DNA of 64,000 nt from Lachnospiraceae bacterium (lineage in GTDB: Bacteria; Bacillota; Clostridia; Lachnospirales; Lachnospiraceae), in contig JAFYYN010000043.1 of assembly GCA_017557525.1 (NCBI GenBank), positions 62,001 through 126,000 of the forward strand, given 5' to 3'. The notes under the pieces were generated by a model. It ran no database searches, was not told the origin of the DNA, and worked only from the letters and a program-made list of their open reading frames with translations. Shown here in pieces: positions 25,573 through 34,747 of the stretch (within the stretch, counting starts at the first letter, position 1; each line of letters opens with the position of its first letter). A program made the position numbers and the translations under genes.

Positions 25573-28500
25573 GCTTCTGCTCCTTTCTTATCCGAAGAAT
25601 CCTTCTTTTCAGTTCCTTTTTCCTCTTCAGATTTACTCTTATCCTCAGTACCTTTTTTCTCTTCTTCCTTCATCTGAGCTTCCTGGATCTTTTTGTCTTC
25701 CTCGACACGTCTCTTAAGCTCAGCCTGTGCCTCCTGATCAGCCTGCTGGATCTCTATCTGCTTTTGAGCATAAAGAGCATCCAGATCGATCACCTTTTTA
25801 TCTATGAGTCGCATAAATGCATCAACAACCTCAGGATCAAACTGTGTGCCACGACCCTTTTTCATTTCATTTATGACATAATCGGTATCCATGCAATTAC
25901 GGTATACACGATTGGAAGTCATTGCATCAAAGGCATCTGCTACACCTATTATACGTCCATAGAGCGGGATCTGATCACCCTTCAGGCCGTCCGGATAACC
26001 ACGTCCGTCAAAACGCTCATGATGGAAACGCGTTCCATCCACAACGTGCTCAACCAGAGTAAAGTCCTTTAATATCTCTGCTCCGCCCAAAACATGGGAT
26101 TTCATTTTAACATATTCTTCGTCAGTCAGTCGGCCAACCTTATTAAGGACATTATCAGGGACACCGATTTTTCCGATATCATGCATCTGTGCAGCTTTTC
26201 TAAGATTTTCAATCTCCTTGTTACGCCTCCACCACTTAAAGCAGTTCATTTCCTTGGCTATAAGAGCGGAATACTCGGCAACACGGGTTGAATGCTGATG
26301 TGTACGGACATCCTTGGCATCGACTGCGTTTGCGATAGCCATAACTGTCTGATTGGCCATATTGATCTTTATCTGCTGTTTGTTGAGCTGCCTTTGAACA
26401 ACAAGCCATGTAAACCAGATCAGGAACAGTGAAAGGATGATGAGCATATATAGGGAGAATCCTGACTGCTCATAAAATTCTCCGGCTTTGGATACTTCAA
26501 ACTTACGTTCCTCGAGTACACGTTCACCGGCACTGTCAAATATCGCCAAATGGAATGTATAAGTCCCTGAAGGGATATTAACATAAATTATATTGTTAAG
26601 GCTGTTCTGCGGAACGATAGTCCACTGTGTATCATAGCCCTCAAGGAAATAACCTACATTAGGCTCCTGTATCGTATAATTTAATATCTCCGGTCCAAGC
26701 TCAACACGGCTTACACCCTGCCCTATTGTAATAGCTCCTGTCCTGTCAAGAGGCTGTAAGACACCATCCAGCTTTACAGAAGCCAACTGCATACGGTAGG
26801 ACCTTACATCACTGTTATATTTCTCAACATCGATCTGATAAACACCCGTATCACAGGGGAGGAACAACTCGTTATTTCCATTGTAATAATTCCATGAGTT
26901 AGCAGTAAGCGAAGTACCAAGACCTCTCCTTGCATCCAAAAGCTCCCATGCAAGCTCGCCTCCTGCAACCAGCTCGTCTCGCTCTACTACGTAAATTCCC
27001 GCGCTGGACATAACAAAGAAAGTGTCCTCGTCCTTAACCCAGATATCATAATTGTTGAAATAGGGGAATTTATCAAGTATACGGATGGATCCTTCAGGCT
27101 CAAGATAGCAAAGGCTGTTGCTGGTAACTAAGAAAACGCCCTCAGATTTAGGATCCTTTATGGTACGCAGAATAACTCCACTGCTAAGCCCGTCATCACG
27201 GGTAAGCATCTTCTCTACTTTTCCGTCCTTAAGTACTGCGATACCGTCACCGTCCGTACCTGCAAGGATTGTTCCGTCACTCTGCTCGGTAATGGTCAGG
27301 ATCATGGAGTTTATCAGGCCGTCTTCATTTCGGATGGTCCTTTCTACTTTATGGTCCCTGATATAGCTTATGCCCGTATCACCTGCTGCCAAAATCGTGC
27401 CGTCTGAAAGACCTGTAACTATACGGGCTCTGTTTCCAAAGCTTCCGTTATCAGCATTATATGACCAGCTTTCCCCTGTGGATGAATATTCCTTAAGTCC
27501 GCTTCCATATGTACAAACCCACAGGTGATCATTTCCGTCCACATACATACAGCGAATACGTTTTCCTGCAAGCTCCTCGGTCAGGTTATTTTCCACCTGG
27601 TTATGACAGGCTTTATCCACCACATCCAGTCCTTTATCGGTACCGATATAATAATTTCCCTGCCAGAAAACTATCGCATTTACAACACGGCGCTCCATAC
27701 CGATGGCACCGTATATATCCTTGAAAGGTGATTTAGCCAGGCGGAGCAGACCAAGCCTTGAGGATGTAAACCACAGATTGCCCTGGTAGTCATAGAGCAT
27801 GTTGTCTATAGAGTTGTTGAAATCATTTGTATTTAAGTGATGATAACCATTAGCATCTATATAGGATACACCACTGTCGGTTGAAATGAAAAGAGTACCG
27901 TCATCTAAGAAATTAATATTGTTGATACTCGTTACATCTTCACAGGTCCTGACTCCGATCTGCCGAAAGCTGTCGGTTGATACATCAAACTGGTAAATAT
28001 AATTGGTAGCGGTACCTACCATAAGTGTTCCGTCAGGTGCAAATGCACAGCAGTTAAACACATCATGTCCGTTATCAAGTTGAAGAGATGCCTTGATCTC
28101 ACCATTTTTGATCAGGAATAAACGTCCGTCAGAAGCAATAGTTGCCACATGACCAACCTCATCCGCAGTAATACTGTCAGCGTAATTGACCTCCGGAAGA
28201 GTGCCTGCTGCCTTAAGTCCGTTATTCATCATAATGATCTGCAGACTGCCGGTAGTACCTACATAATAATATCCGTCAGAAGCACGGGTGATGCAGCGCA
28301 CGGAATTTGAAGGAAGACCGCTATTCATATCAAGTACGTTTACTACCTTTTCACGTATAACGATTGAAAGTCCGTTATCATTGGTACCGATCCACAGACG
28401 TCCTTCTTCATCAACATAAAGACAGTTAACGTTCTTTACGGACTCATAATTATCAATCCATCGAAATTCACGTCCGTTGTATCGGTAAAGACCTGCATAT

Positions 28501-29270
28501 GTACCAATCCAGAGAACTCCGTCATTGGTCTGCGCTATGTCGTTGGCTTCACCACAGGGGAGTCCGTTATTACTGCTGTAAACAGTTTTTACATAATCAT
28601 TATAATCCGGTATTTCAGCCGATGTATCAGCCTTAGCATTTACGGGAGCCATCAGTCCGCATAACATGAAAAGCACGAAAGCCGCACCTGCCACACGGCT
28701 CTGCTCCATAGCCTTTTCATTTTTCCTTGCACGTCTCCAGCGCCTGATAAGTATAGTTAAGTATACTGCGGCAATCGTTAACATCTTGTCAACAAACTCG
28801 ATAGCCAGCTGACCGAGTATTATGCAAAGGAAACGGGGCCAGCCGCTGCCACCAAGATAATCAATGACACCATCACCCCATTTGTTACCGGTATAACCTC
28901 CCGCAAGGATCATATTTACAGGAACGGATACGACCAGTGCAGTCAGCATTGTAATGGATGCTACCTTCATAAAACCATAAAGTCGTTCAAACCAGTGCCG
29001 TTGTGCAGCAATACCGACAATTATTCCCAGTGCAACACTGGTAATTGAATATGCTGCAGACATGGAGCTTACAACACAATATGCGAGGTTTCCCGTAAGC
29101 CCCACCATCGCACCGCAAACAGGCCCCGCCACATAAGCACACAGAACCGTGCCAAAGGAATCCGCCCACATAGGCAGTTCAAGCCATACCGATATCAGCT
29201 TGCCTACTATGTTAAGGCAGATACATATTGCTATAAACAGAACAATCTTCAAGGTTTTCCAGTTTTTCAT
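25569..29270 (-). CDS. Giant membrane sensor: integral membrane domain, two-component-type beta-propeller, HD-GYP phosphodiesterase
   Basis: A 1233-residue protein. Residues ~1-215 hold about six membrane helices with ADSFGTVLCAYVAGPVCGAMVGLTGN, resembling ECF-transporter S components or QueT-like proteins. Residues ~220-900 form a large extracytoplasmic beta-propeller with Reg_prop repeats (for example NDGVLWIGTYAGLYRYNG, EGRLWIGTNDNGLS, NDHLWVCTYGSGLKEYS), then a Y_Y_Y domain (ILNYTIQEPNVGYFLEGYDTQW). A membrane helix precedes an HD-GYP domain with MHDIGKIGVPDNVLNK and HHERFDGRGYPDGLKGD, complete for cyclic-di-GMP hydrolysis. The tail is highly charged coiled coil. Such propellers normally sit on histidine kinases. 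Promoter at 29371-29399. Confidence 0.85.
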   Translation of the reverse strand: MKNWKTLKIVLFIAICICLNIVGKLISVWLELPMWADSFGTVLCAYVAGPVCGAMVGLTGNLAYCVVSSMSAAYSITSVALGIIVGIAAQRHWFERLYGFMKVASITMLTALVVSVPVNMILAGGYTGNKWGDGVIDYLGGSGWPRFLCIILGQLAIEFVDKMLTIAAVYLTILIRRWRRARKNEKAMEQSRVAGAAFVLFMLCGLMAPVNAKADTSAEIPDYNDYVKTVYSSNNGLPCGEANDIAQTNDGVLWIGTYAGLYRYNGREFRWIDNYESVKNVNCLYVDEEGRLWIGTNDNGLSIVIREKVVNVLDMNSGLPSNSVRCITRASDGYYYVGTTGSLQIIMMNNGLKAAGTLPEVNYADSITADEVGHVATIASDGRLFLIKNGEIKASLQLDNGHDVFNCCAFAPDGTLMVGTATNYIYQFDVSTDSFRQIGVRTCEDVTSINNINFLDDGTLFISTDSGVSYIDANGYHHLNTNDFNNSIDNMLYDYQGNLWFTSSRLGLLRLAKSPFKDIYGAIGMERRVVNAIVFWQGNYYIGTDKGLDVVDKACHNQVENNLTEELAGKRIRCMYVDGNDHLWVCTYGSGLKEYSSTGESWSYNADNGSFGNRARIVTGLSDGTILAAGDTGISYIRDHKVERTIRNEDGLINSMILTITEQSDGTILAGTDGDGIAVLKDGKVEKMLTRDDGLSSGVILRTIKDPKSEGVFLVTSNSLCYLEPEGSIRILDKFPYFNNYDIWVKDEDTFFVMSSAGIYVVERDELVAGGELAWELLDARRGLGTSLTANSWNYYNGNNELFLPCDTGVYQIDVEKYNSDVRSYRMQLASVKLDGVLQPLDRTGAITIGQGVSRVELGPEILNYTIQEPNVGYFLEGYDTQWTIVPQNSLNNIIYVNIPSGTYTFHLAIFDSAGERVLEERKFEVSKAGEFYEQSGFSLYMLIILSLFLIWFTWLVVQRQLNKQQIKINMANQTVMAIANAVDAKDVRTHQHSTRVAEYSALIAKEMNCFKWWRRNKEIENLRKAAQMHDIGKIGVPDNVLNKVGRLTDEEYVKMKSHVLGGAEILKDFTLVEHVVDGTRFHHERFDGRGYPDGLKGDQIPLYGRIIGVADAFDAMTSNRVYRNCMDTDYVINEMKKGRGTQFDPEVVDAFMRLIDKKVIDLDALYAQKQIEIQQADQEAQAELKRRVEEDKKIQEAQMKEEEKKGTEDKSKSEEEKGTEKKDSSDKKGAEA

Positions 29271-29370
29271 CCTAATATAGCCTCCCAGTCACTCTAAACT
29301 ATCAGATCCCGCTTTGCTTATGTTTGGTAATTCTCCAAAAGCTTATTTTTTCAATATATCTTAACATTAA

Positions 29371-29399
29371 ATTATATCAAATAAATTTATAGTAGTCAA
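29371..29399 (-). promoter_or_regulatory. Promoter of the HD-GYP sensor/BMP operon
   Basis: TTGACT, 17 bases, TATAAT on the minus strand, 100 bases before the ATG at 29270. Confidence 0.75.
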
Positions 29400-29434
29400 T
29401 TGTTTTAACAATCTTGAAAGGGTTTCTGTTGCTG

Positions 29435-31258
29435 TTAAGATACATTTCTGTAGTATTGTGCCTGAGCCTCATACATTTCGGCATAAATCCCTGAAGGTTT
29501 GTTTACAAGCTCGTCATGGGTACCGTATTCGGCTATCTTACCTCCTGAAAATACTGCTATCCTGTCACAGAATCTGCAGCTTGAAAGCCTGTGCGAAATA
29601 TAGAATGCTGTTTTGTCTCCAACAAGAGTATGAAACTGACGATAAATCTCATACTCCGCAATAGGGTCGAGCGCAGCAGTGGGTTCGTCAAGGATAACTA
29701 CCGGTGACTGTTTATAAAGTGCCCTTGCTATAGCGATTTTCTGCTGTTCACCGCCCGAAGGCTCGATACCCGCTTCGTCAAAGTATTTAAAGATTATCGT
29801 CTTCTTTCCCTTCTCGAGCTTTGATATCATATCCGTCAGATTAACCAGTTTAATGATATTGTCAACCTTTTGGCTGCTTGCAGCATCCGCTGCATCCTCC
29901 TCTTCATCCACCAGAGTGATATTCTCTTCAAAGGGAAATGCAAAAAGCTTGAAATCCTGGAATACGGGAGCAAAAAGCTCCATATACTGCCTGTAATCAT
30001 ACTCCTTGATATTTACGCCGTTTACAAGTATCTCTCCGGAAGCAGGATCATAAAGCCTGCAGAGAAGCTTTATAAATGTTGTTTTGCCTGCCCCGTTAAG
30101 ACCTACGATTGAAAGATGCTCCCCGGCCTTTATCTTAATACTGATATTGTCAAGTATTTTCCTTTCGGTACCCGGATACGCAAAGGATACATTCCTAAAT
30201 TCAATTTCCTTTATCTCTTTATCAACAGGACGGTCACCCTTTTCCATAGCCTCGGGATACTCCATGAACAGTACAAATTCATATGCATAATTACAGCGCT
30301 TTGCAATTTCCTGAGCATTAAATACCAGTCCGCCGAGCTTGTTGTTAAGCTCATCAGCTGCCTGGATCATCTGTACAAGAACGCTTACCGAAAATACTCC
30401 CTCAATCGCAAGGAACCCGGTATACAGATACGAGATTATCATTCTCACTATATTGGCAACATCCCCGATAAGATAATATTTCATACCGGTTTCTGCCTGC
30501 CATTTCCAATGAGCATTGCTTTTCTCGGAATTTCTGTCCCAGCAGTCAACCATCATATTTCGGGCATCGTACAGTCTTATATCCTTACCGTATCTAAAGT
30601 CCACGATATTCCACCCGAAATAACCGAAAAGCCTGTTGATCTTTGAAAGCTTTTTATAAGCTTCCATTCCTATTTTATTGTTCTTTGCGGTGACAAATGC
30701 CATAGTGATCACGTAAACAAGTATCAGCAGCAAAAGTAGTGGCGCATGCATACTGATGATCACAACTAGACCAAACACATTAAACACATTTGCAACAAAT
30801 CCGGCTAACTGCTCAGTGATACCGTATACACCGCCTGAATACCAGTCCATACCGGTCTTTGCCTTTTCTACCTGATCCAGTGCCTTTTTATCCTCTGTAA
30901 GCTGGAAATCCAGCTCCATGGAGTGCTGTCCTGCCAGCATGGTAAAATAGTTATCAAGCCTCTGCTGATATTTTTGCAGGATATTGTTGAGCTTTTCCCA
31001 TATGATGGAAATAAGACATTCTCCGCCTATCAGTATCCCTGCAAGTATGACAAGTGTTTTTATATCCCTGTCAGTGATCAGCTCTTCTATGATCATAGGT
31101 GAAACTATGACCGGAAGCAGTGTGCTTGCTACCATTATAAAAATTTTAAATATCTCGCAAGGAAAAAACCACGGATATTTTTTCGCCGTTATAGGAAATA
31201 ACAGCTTAAATACCGGAATGATCTTATCCTTCGAAGACAATTCCTTCTTCTTTGACAT
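29435..31258 (-). CDS. ABC exporter half-transporter
   Basis: A 607-residue permease/ATPase fusion. The start is the ATG at 31258 (MSKKKELSSKDK), preceded by GAGGAGAG; the upstream in-frame extension lacks a ribosome site. Six predicted membrane helices are followed by Walker A GLNGAGKTT, signature PSGGEQQKIAIARA, Walker B VILDEPTAALDP and H-loop SHRLSS, all canonical. It overlaps the end of the preceding ABC gene by 35 bases, so the two are translationally coupled and probably form a heterodimer. An XRE regulator heads the operon. Substrate unknown; the VPTAAL/ALYKQSP-type sequences resemble exporters found beside peptide antibiotic or quorum systems. Confidence 0.88.
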   Translation of the reverse strand: MSKKKELSSKDKIIPVFKLLFPITAKKYPWFFPCEIFKIFIMVASTLLPVIVSPMIIEELITDRDIKTLVILAGILIGGECLISIIWEKLNNILQKYQQRLDNYFTMLAGQHSMELDFQLTEDKKALDQVEKAKTGMDWYSGGVYGITEQLAGFVANVFNVFGLVVIISMHAPLLLLLILVYVITMAFVTAKNNKIGMEAYKKLSKINRLFGYFGWNIVDFRYGKDIRLYDARNMMVDCWDRNSEKSNAHWKWQAETGMKYYLIGDVANIVRMIISYLYTGFLAIEGVFSVSVLVQMIQAADELNNKLGGLVFNAQEIAKRCNYAYEFVLFMEYPEAMEKGDRPVDKEIKEIEFRNVSFAYPGTERKILDNISIKIKAGEHLSIVGLNGAGKTTFIKLLCRLYDPASGEILVNGVNIKEYDYRQYMELFAPVFQDFKLFAFPFEENITLVDEEEDAADAASSQKVDNIIKLVNLTDMISKLEKGKKTIIFKYFDEAGIEPSGGEQQKIAIARALYKQSPVVILDEPTAALDPIAEYEIYRQFHTLVGDKTAFYISHRLSSCRFCDRIAVFSGGKIAEYGTHDELVNKPSGIYAEMYEAQAQYYRNVS

Positions 31259-33098
31259 CTTTTCTCTCCTCATTATAATACTGCGCCTGGATATTGAACA
31301 TATTTGCATATTCCCCGTTCTTATCCATCAGCTCGTCGAAGCTGCCGTATTCTATCATTTCGCCGTCCTTAAACATGGCTATGCTGTCACAAAATCTGGT
31401 CGAAGCAAGCCTGTGAGAAATGTAGACTGCCGATTTCTTTCCTATCATGCTGTCAAATCTCTCATAGAGCTGCTGTTCGGCTATAGCATCTAAAGCAGAT
31501 GTAGGCTCATCAAGCACCACTATGTCAGCACCCTTGTACAAAGCCCTTGCCAATGCCAGTTTCTGCTTTTCGCCGCCGGATAGGTCTATTCCGTCGTCTT
31601 CAACGATATTTGTTATATAGGTATCTATTCCATTCTTTAAGGTTGCAAGCTTTTCACCGAGACCCGCTTCTTCAAGTGATCTCTTTACTTTTTCCTTATC
31701 GGTATCCTTAACCGGTTTCATTGAAACATTTTCAGATATCGGAAATGCAAAGGTTTCAACATCCTGGAATACGGGAGCAAATAATCTGTAATAATCCTCG
31801 CGTTTGTAGCTTTTAATGTCTACTCCGTTTAATGTAATAACACCCTCCGTTGGGTCATAAAGACGGAGAAGCAGCTTTATCATTGTTGTTTTGCCTGCTC
31901 CGTTAAGGCCTACGACCGCCAGCCTTTCACCTGCGTTTATCTTTAGATTAAGATGCCTTAAAGCATATTTTTCAGCCTTAAGATATTTGTAGCTTACATC
32001 CTTAAACTCGATCACATAGCTGTCAGCTTTTGGCAACGGGATGGTTTCGGTTTTTTCGTACATATCAAGTTCCATAAAGGAACGAAGATCATCCACTCTT
32101 AAGGAACACTTTTTTAAGTCACCGAATCTCTGTAAAAAGTTTAACAGATTCTGTGAGAAGGCCGTTGAAAGAGCCAGGAACATTGTAAAGTCACCGATTG
32201 AAAGATCTTTCTTTATTACTGCATAGAAAAGTACCGCATATATAAGCCCTTTCCCAATCAGAAATATCAGCTGCACAAATACCGCATGCCCAAACCACAT
32301 ATTGCAGTGCAGATCCATCTTTTCGTTTTTCTCATCATATATTTTTTTCTGCTTGCTTAATAAATATTTGGACAGACCAAATAATCGGATATCCTTGGCA
32401 TATTCGAAATCCTGGGTAACCCTCGACATATACCCGATTTTTCTCCAAACGGATGAAAGTTTGTCCCAGACCTCTTCCTTGTCTTTTTTGATTATCCTCT
32501 TGTAATATAAAAACTGTAGCACAGTTAATATCACAAGACACAGTATAAGCCTGAAATCCAGGACCGTCACCGCTACAAGCGTCACTGCAACTGTAAGCAG
32601 GTTTTTCCCAAGCTCGGGCAAAACACGGAGAATTCCTTCAAAACCGTTTTGATTGTCATTAGCTGCTTCTAAGGCACGTTCATGTATATCAAGCACATCC
32701 GGTCTTTCAAGTATCTCATAGTTTAGTCCTAAGACTCTGCTGACTCTTTCGCTGATAACACCCATACGTATTGCGATGTATTTATACCAGGTAAGAGAAT
32801 CTCCCACCGTTTTGCTAAGGATAAGTACTGCAGTTATTATTCCGGCTATTATCAGGAATATTATCAGCTCATGCTTTTTGGTATCAGCGTCAACATCCTT
32901 CTCCATGATATCCAGTACATATTTACCGAATATTCCCCAGAAATACTGGAGTATTGATGCCGAAACCATACTGAGAGCCGCATAGAAAATTGCCGAAGGG
33001 TAATATTTTTTTGCCTTTCCCAGTACATATCTGGTATTGCTCCATAGCCCAAATTCCTTATGGAGCGGATTATCTTTACTCTCTTTATACTCTGCCAT
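31224..33098 (-). CDS. ABC exporter half-transporter, partner of the gene at 29435
   Basis: A 624-residue fused permease/ATPase. Walker A GLNGAGKTT, signature LSGGEKQKLALARA, Walker B VVLDEPTSALDA with catalytic Glu and H-loop SHRLAS are all intact, so unlike the pair at 3123-6883 both nucleotide sites of this pair should be active. Its start overlaps the end of the XRE regulator by 14 bases and its end overlaps the next ABC gene by 35 bases, so the three genes form a tight operon. Confidence 0.88.
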   Translation of the reverse strand: MAEYKESKDNPLHKEFGLWSNTRYVLGKAKKYYPSAIFYAALSMVSASILQYFWGIFGKYVLDIMEKDVDADTKKHELIIFLIIAGIITAVLILSKTVGDSLTWYKYIAIRMGVISERVSRVLGLNYEILERPDVLDIHERALEAANDNQNGFEGILRVLPELGKNLLTVAVTLVAVTVLDFRLILCLVILTVLQFLYYKRIIKKDKEEVWDKLSSVWRKIGYMSRVTQDFEYAKDIRLFGLSKYLLSKQKKIYDEKNEKMDLHCNMWFGHAVFVQLIFLIGKGLIYAVLFYAVIKKDLSIGDFTMFLALSTAFSQNLLNFLQRFGDLKKCSLRVDDLRSFMELDMYEKTETIPLPKADSYVIEFKDVSYKYLKAEKYALRHLNLKINAGERLAVVGLNGAGKTTMIKLLLRLYDPTEGVITLNGVDIKSYKREDYYRLFAPVFQDVETFAFPISENVSMKPVKDTDKEKVKRSLEEAGLGEKLATLKNGIDTYITNIVEDDGIDLSGGEKQKLALARALYKGADIVVLDEPTSALDAIAEQQLYERFDSMIGKKSAVYISHRLASTRFCDSIAMFKDGEMIEYGSFDELMDKNGEYANMFNIQAQYYNEERKDVKEEGIVFEG

Positions 33099-34014
33099 TT
33101 CTAACCTCTTTTATCATCTCGATTACTTTTTCCCTGTCAAACCACGCTTTATCCCTGTTCCCTACCTGCATCGTATATCCGTACGGAGGATTCATAAGAC
33201 TTTCCGTACTTAACAGCAGAGTGATAAAAGGGACTATACCGCTGGGTTCTATAGAGTACGCCTTCTCTACGCCATCTGTCTTTACAACCTTGACGCACTG
33301 TATTACCCTGCCTCCCTTGTCACCTGCTGTCATACGGTCCATTATCAGCTGTACTTTATCGACATCCATTCCTGTGATCTCTGATAAGGTTGAAACTGAC
33401 ACTGCTTCAAACGTCTGCATGCTCAAAAGGAAGAAGAGGATTTCCAGCACTCCGGGCTCTCCGAGTCCTCTGAAAAAGCCCCTCAAGCCTTCCGACAGCT
33501 TAAGATGACTTGAGAAACCGTCTTCAGGTTCCCTTACAAGTGCATAGTACTGTTTTTCAAGATTAAGGTTAAAATACCCGAACCCTGCATCGTCCGATAC
33601 AACCGAAGCGGTACGAACTCCTTCTTCGGGAATCCCTCTTTTGTAATAGTACTTGTTATTTTTCCAGCAGGCTATCTGACCTGACCAGGCAATATCAAGC
33701 AGTTTATCAAAATATTCTTTATGCAAGCTTCCGCTTTTCTCATTCTCTTTCTCATGAATCGTATACAATTCATCGAGAACCGTCTGCTCAAAACTCTTTT
33801 TCTCCGTCTCCTGCCCATAAAGATAAGATATGGAGACCTCGAAATATTCCGATATCTTAGGGAGAAGGTCGCCTTCCGGATAGCTTCCGTTCTCCCACTT
33901 TGATACCGCCTGGGGACTGACTCCCAGATATAAAGCCAGCTGCTCCTGGGTAACTCCCTTTTTCTTTCTTAGTGCCTGTAAATTAGTTGAAAAAACATTT
34001 GTTATCTTTGCCAT
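33085..34014 (-). CDS. XRE family transcriptional regulator
   Basis: A 309-residue regulator with an N-terminal Cro/C1-type helix-turn-helix at residues ~10-62 (LRKKKGVTQEQLALYLGVSPQAVSKWENG). The remaining ~240 residues are not a family I can name; they include a helix-rich segment and a possible second winged-helix (VSTLSEITGMDVDKVQLIMDRM). It is the first gene of an operon with two ABC exporters and probably controls them. A perfect inverted repeat lies between the -35 and -10 boxes of its promoter, a likely autoregulatory operator. Confidence 0.83.
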   Translation of the reverse strand: MAKITNVFSTNLQALRKKKGVTQEQLALYLGVSPQAVSKWENGSYPEGDLLPKISEYFEVSISYLYGQETEKKSFEQTVLDELYTIHEKENEKSGSLHKEYFDKLLDIAWSGQIACWKNNKYYYKRGIPEEGVRTASVVSDDAGFGYFNLNLEKQYYALVREPEDGFSSHLKLSEGLRGFFRGLGEPGVLEILFFLLSMQTFEAVSVSTLSEITGMDVDKVQLIMDRMTAGDKGGRVIQCVKVVKTDGVEKAYSIEPSGIVPFITLLLSTESLMNPPYGYTMQVGNRDKAWFDREKVIEMIKEVRNGRV

Positions 34015-34045
34015 GATATATACCTCCTGTCGGTTGTTTTAAAAA

Positions 34046-34055
34046 TTGAATTCAA
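34046..34055. promoter_or_regulatory. TTGAATTCAA palindrome near the XRE start
   Basis: A perfect 10-bp palindrome 32-41 bases before the XRE ATG, within the transcribed leader. Possible second operator. Confidence 0.35.
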
Positions 34056-34075
34056 CTTTTCTTTGATTTGACCAC

Positions 34076-34104
34076 AGTATAACACAATCTTTAGTTGTGT
34101 GCTA
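34076..34104 (-). promoter_or_regulatory. XRE-ABC operon promoter with operator in the spacer
   Basis: TAGCAC (34099-34104), 17 bases, TATACT (34076-34081) on the minus strand. The spacer contains the inverted repeat ACACAA N7 TTGTGT (34082-34100), which fills it almost exactly. This is typical of steric repression. Confidence 0.55.
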
Positions 34105-34192
34105 TACCCGAAATCAACTATAATTTTATTTTTAATGGAATTTTCTGCATTTTTCTACTTTAAATAGAATTATGGTACTGTTTACAAATATA

Positions 34193-34221
34193 TAGCATTT
34201 TCCATCGGAATATGTTAAAAT
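34193..34221 (+). promoter_or_regulatory. TAGCAT-type extended -10 promoter, copy 2 (ybaK)
   Basis: TAGCAT (34193-34198), 17 bases, TAAAAT (34216-34221), with the same upstream block GTTTACAAATATA as copy 1. It overlaps an in-frame upstream ATG at 34220, so that codon cannot be the ybaK start. Confidence 0.55.
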
Positions 34222-34255
34222 GGGGCATATCGTATTAAAAGTTAGGACTAAAACA

Positions 34256-34735
34256 ATGAAAAAAGAAGAAAAGACGAATGTAATGAGAGTTCTTGAGGGG
34301 AAAAAGATCCCTTACGAGAGCCATTCCTATGAGCCCGACCCTACCATGACCGGTGAAGAGATCGCAGGGATCCTGGGCGAGGAGCCTTCAAATGTATTTA
34401 AGACCCTGGTAACTCAGGGTAAGAGCAACGCTTATTATGTTTTTGTGGTACCTGTCAAGGAAGAGCTTGATCTAAAGAAAGCCGCCAAAGCATCAGGTGA
34501 AAAGGCAATAAGCATGATAAAGCAGAAGGAGCTTTTGCCACTCACCGGCTATGTGCACGGGGGCTGCTCTCCCATAGGCATGAAAAAGCAGTTCCCTACA
34601 TTTCTGCATGAAACTGCTAAAGATCTTGATAAAATATTTGTCAGCGCCGGCAAGGTCGGTTTCCAGATAGAGCTTGACCCGAAGGATCTGATAGAAGTTA
34701 CAAGGTGTAAGCTGGCGGATATTATTTCGGAATAA
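34256..34735 (+). CDS. ybaK: Cys-tRNA(Pro)/aminoacyl-tRNA deacylase, YbaK family
   Basis: A 159-residue trans-editing enzyme that hydrolyses Cys-tRNA(Pro) made in error by prolyl-tRNA synthetase. Family landmarks include NVMRVLEGKKIPYESHSYEP, the KTLVTQGKS segment with the catalytic-region Lys, the VVPVKEELDLKKAAKASGEK stretch, and GYVHGGCSPIGMKKQFPTFLHE. The start at 34256 has AGGA eight bases upstream. It is convergent with the ABC gene at 34748, with only 12 bases between stops and no visible terminator. Confidence 0.92.
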   Translation: MKKEEKTNVMRVLEGKKIPYESHSYEPDPTMTGEEIAGILGEEPSNVFKTLVTQGKSNAYYVFVVPVKEELDLKKAAKASGEKAISMIKQKELLPLTGYVHGGCSPIGMKKQFPTFLHETAKDLDKIFVSAGKVGFQIELDPKDLIEVTRCKLADIISE

Positions 34736-34747
34736 CCATGTTCCTAT

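Noticed and set aside
30116-30646. 176-residue plus-strand ORF opposite the ABC exporter gene
   Set aside because: Antisense shadow of the canonical ABC ATPase and permease coding frame, no ribosome site.
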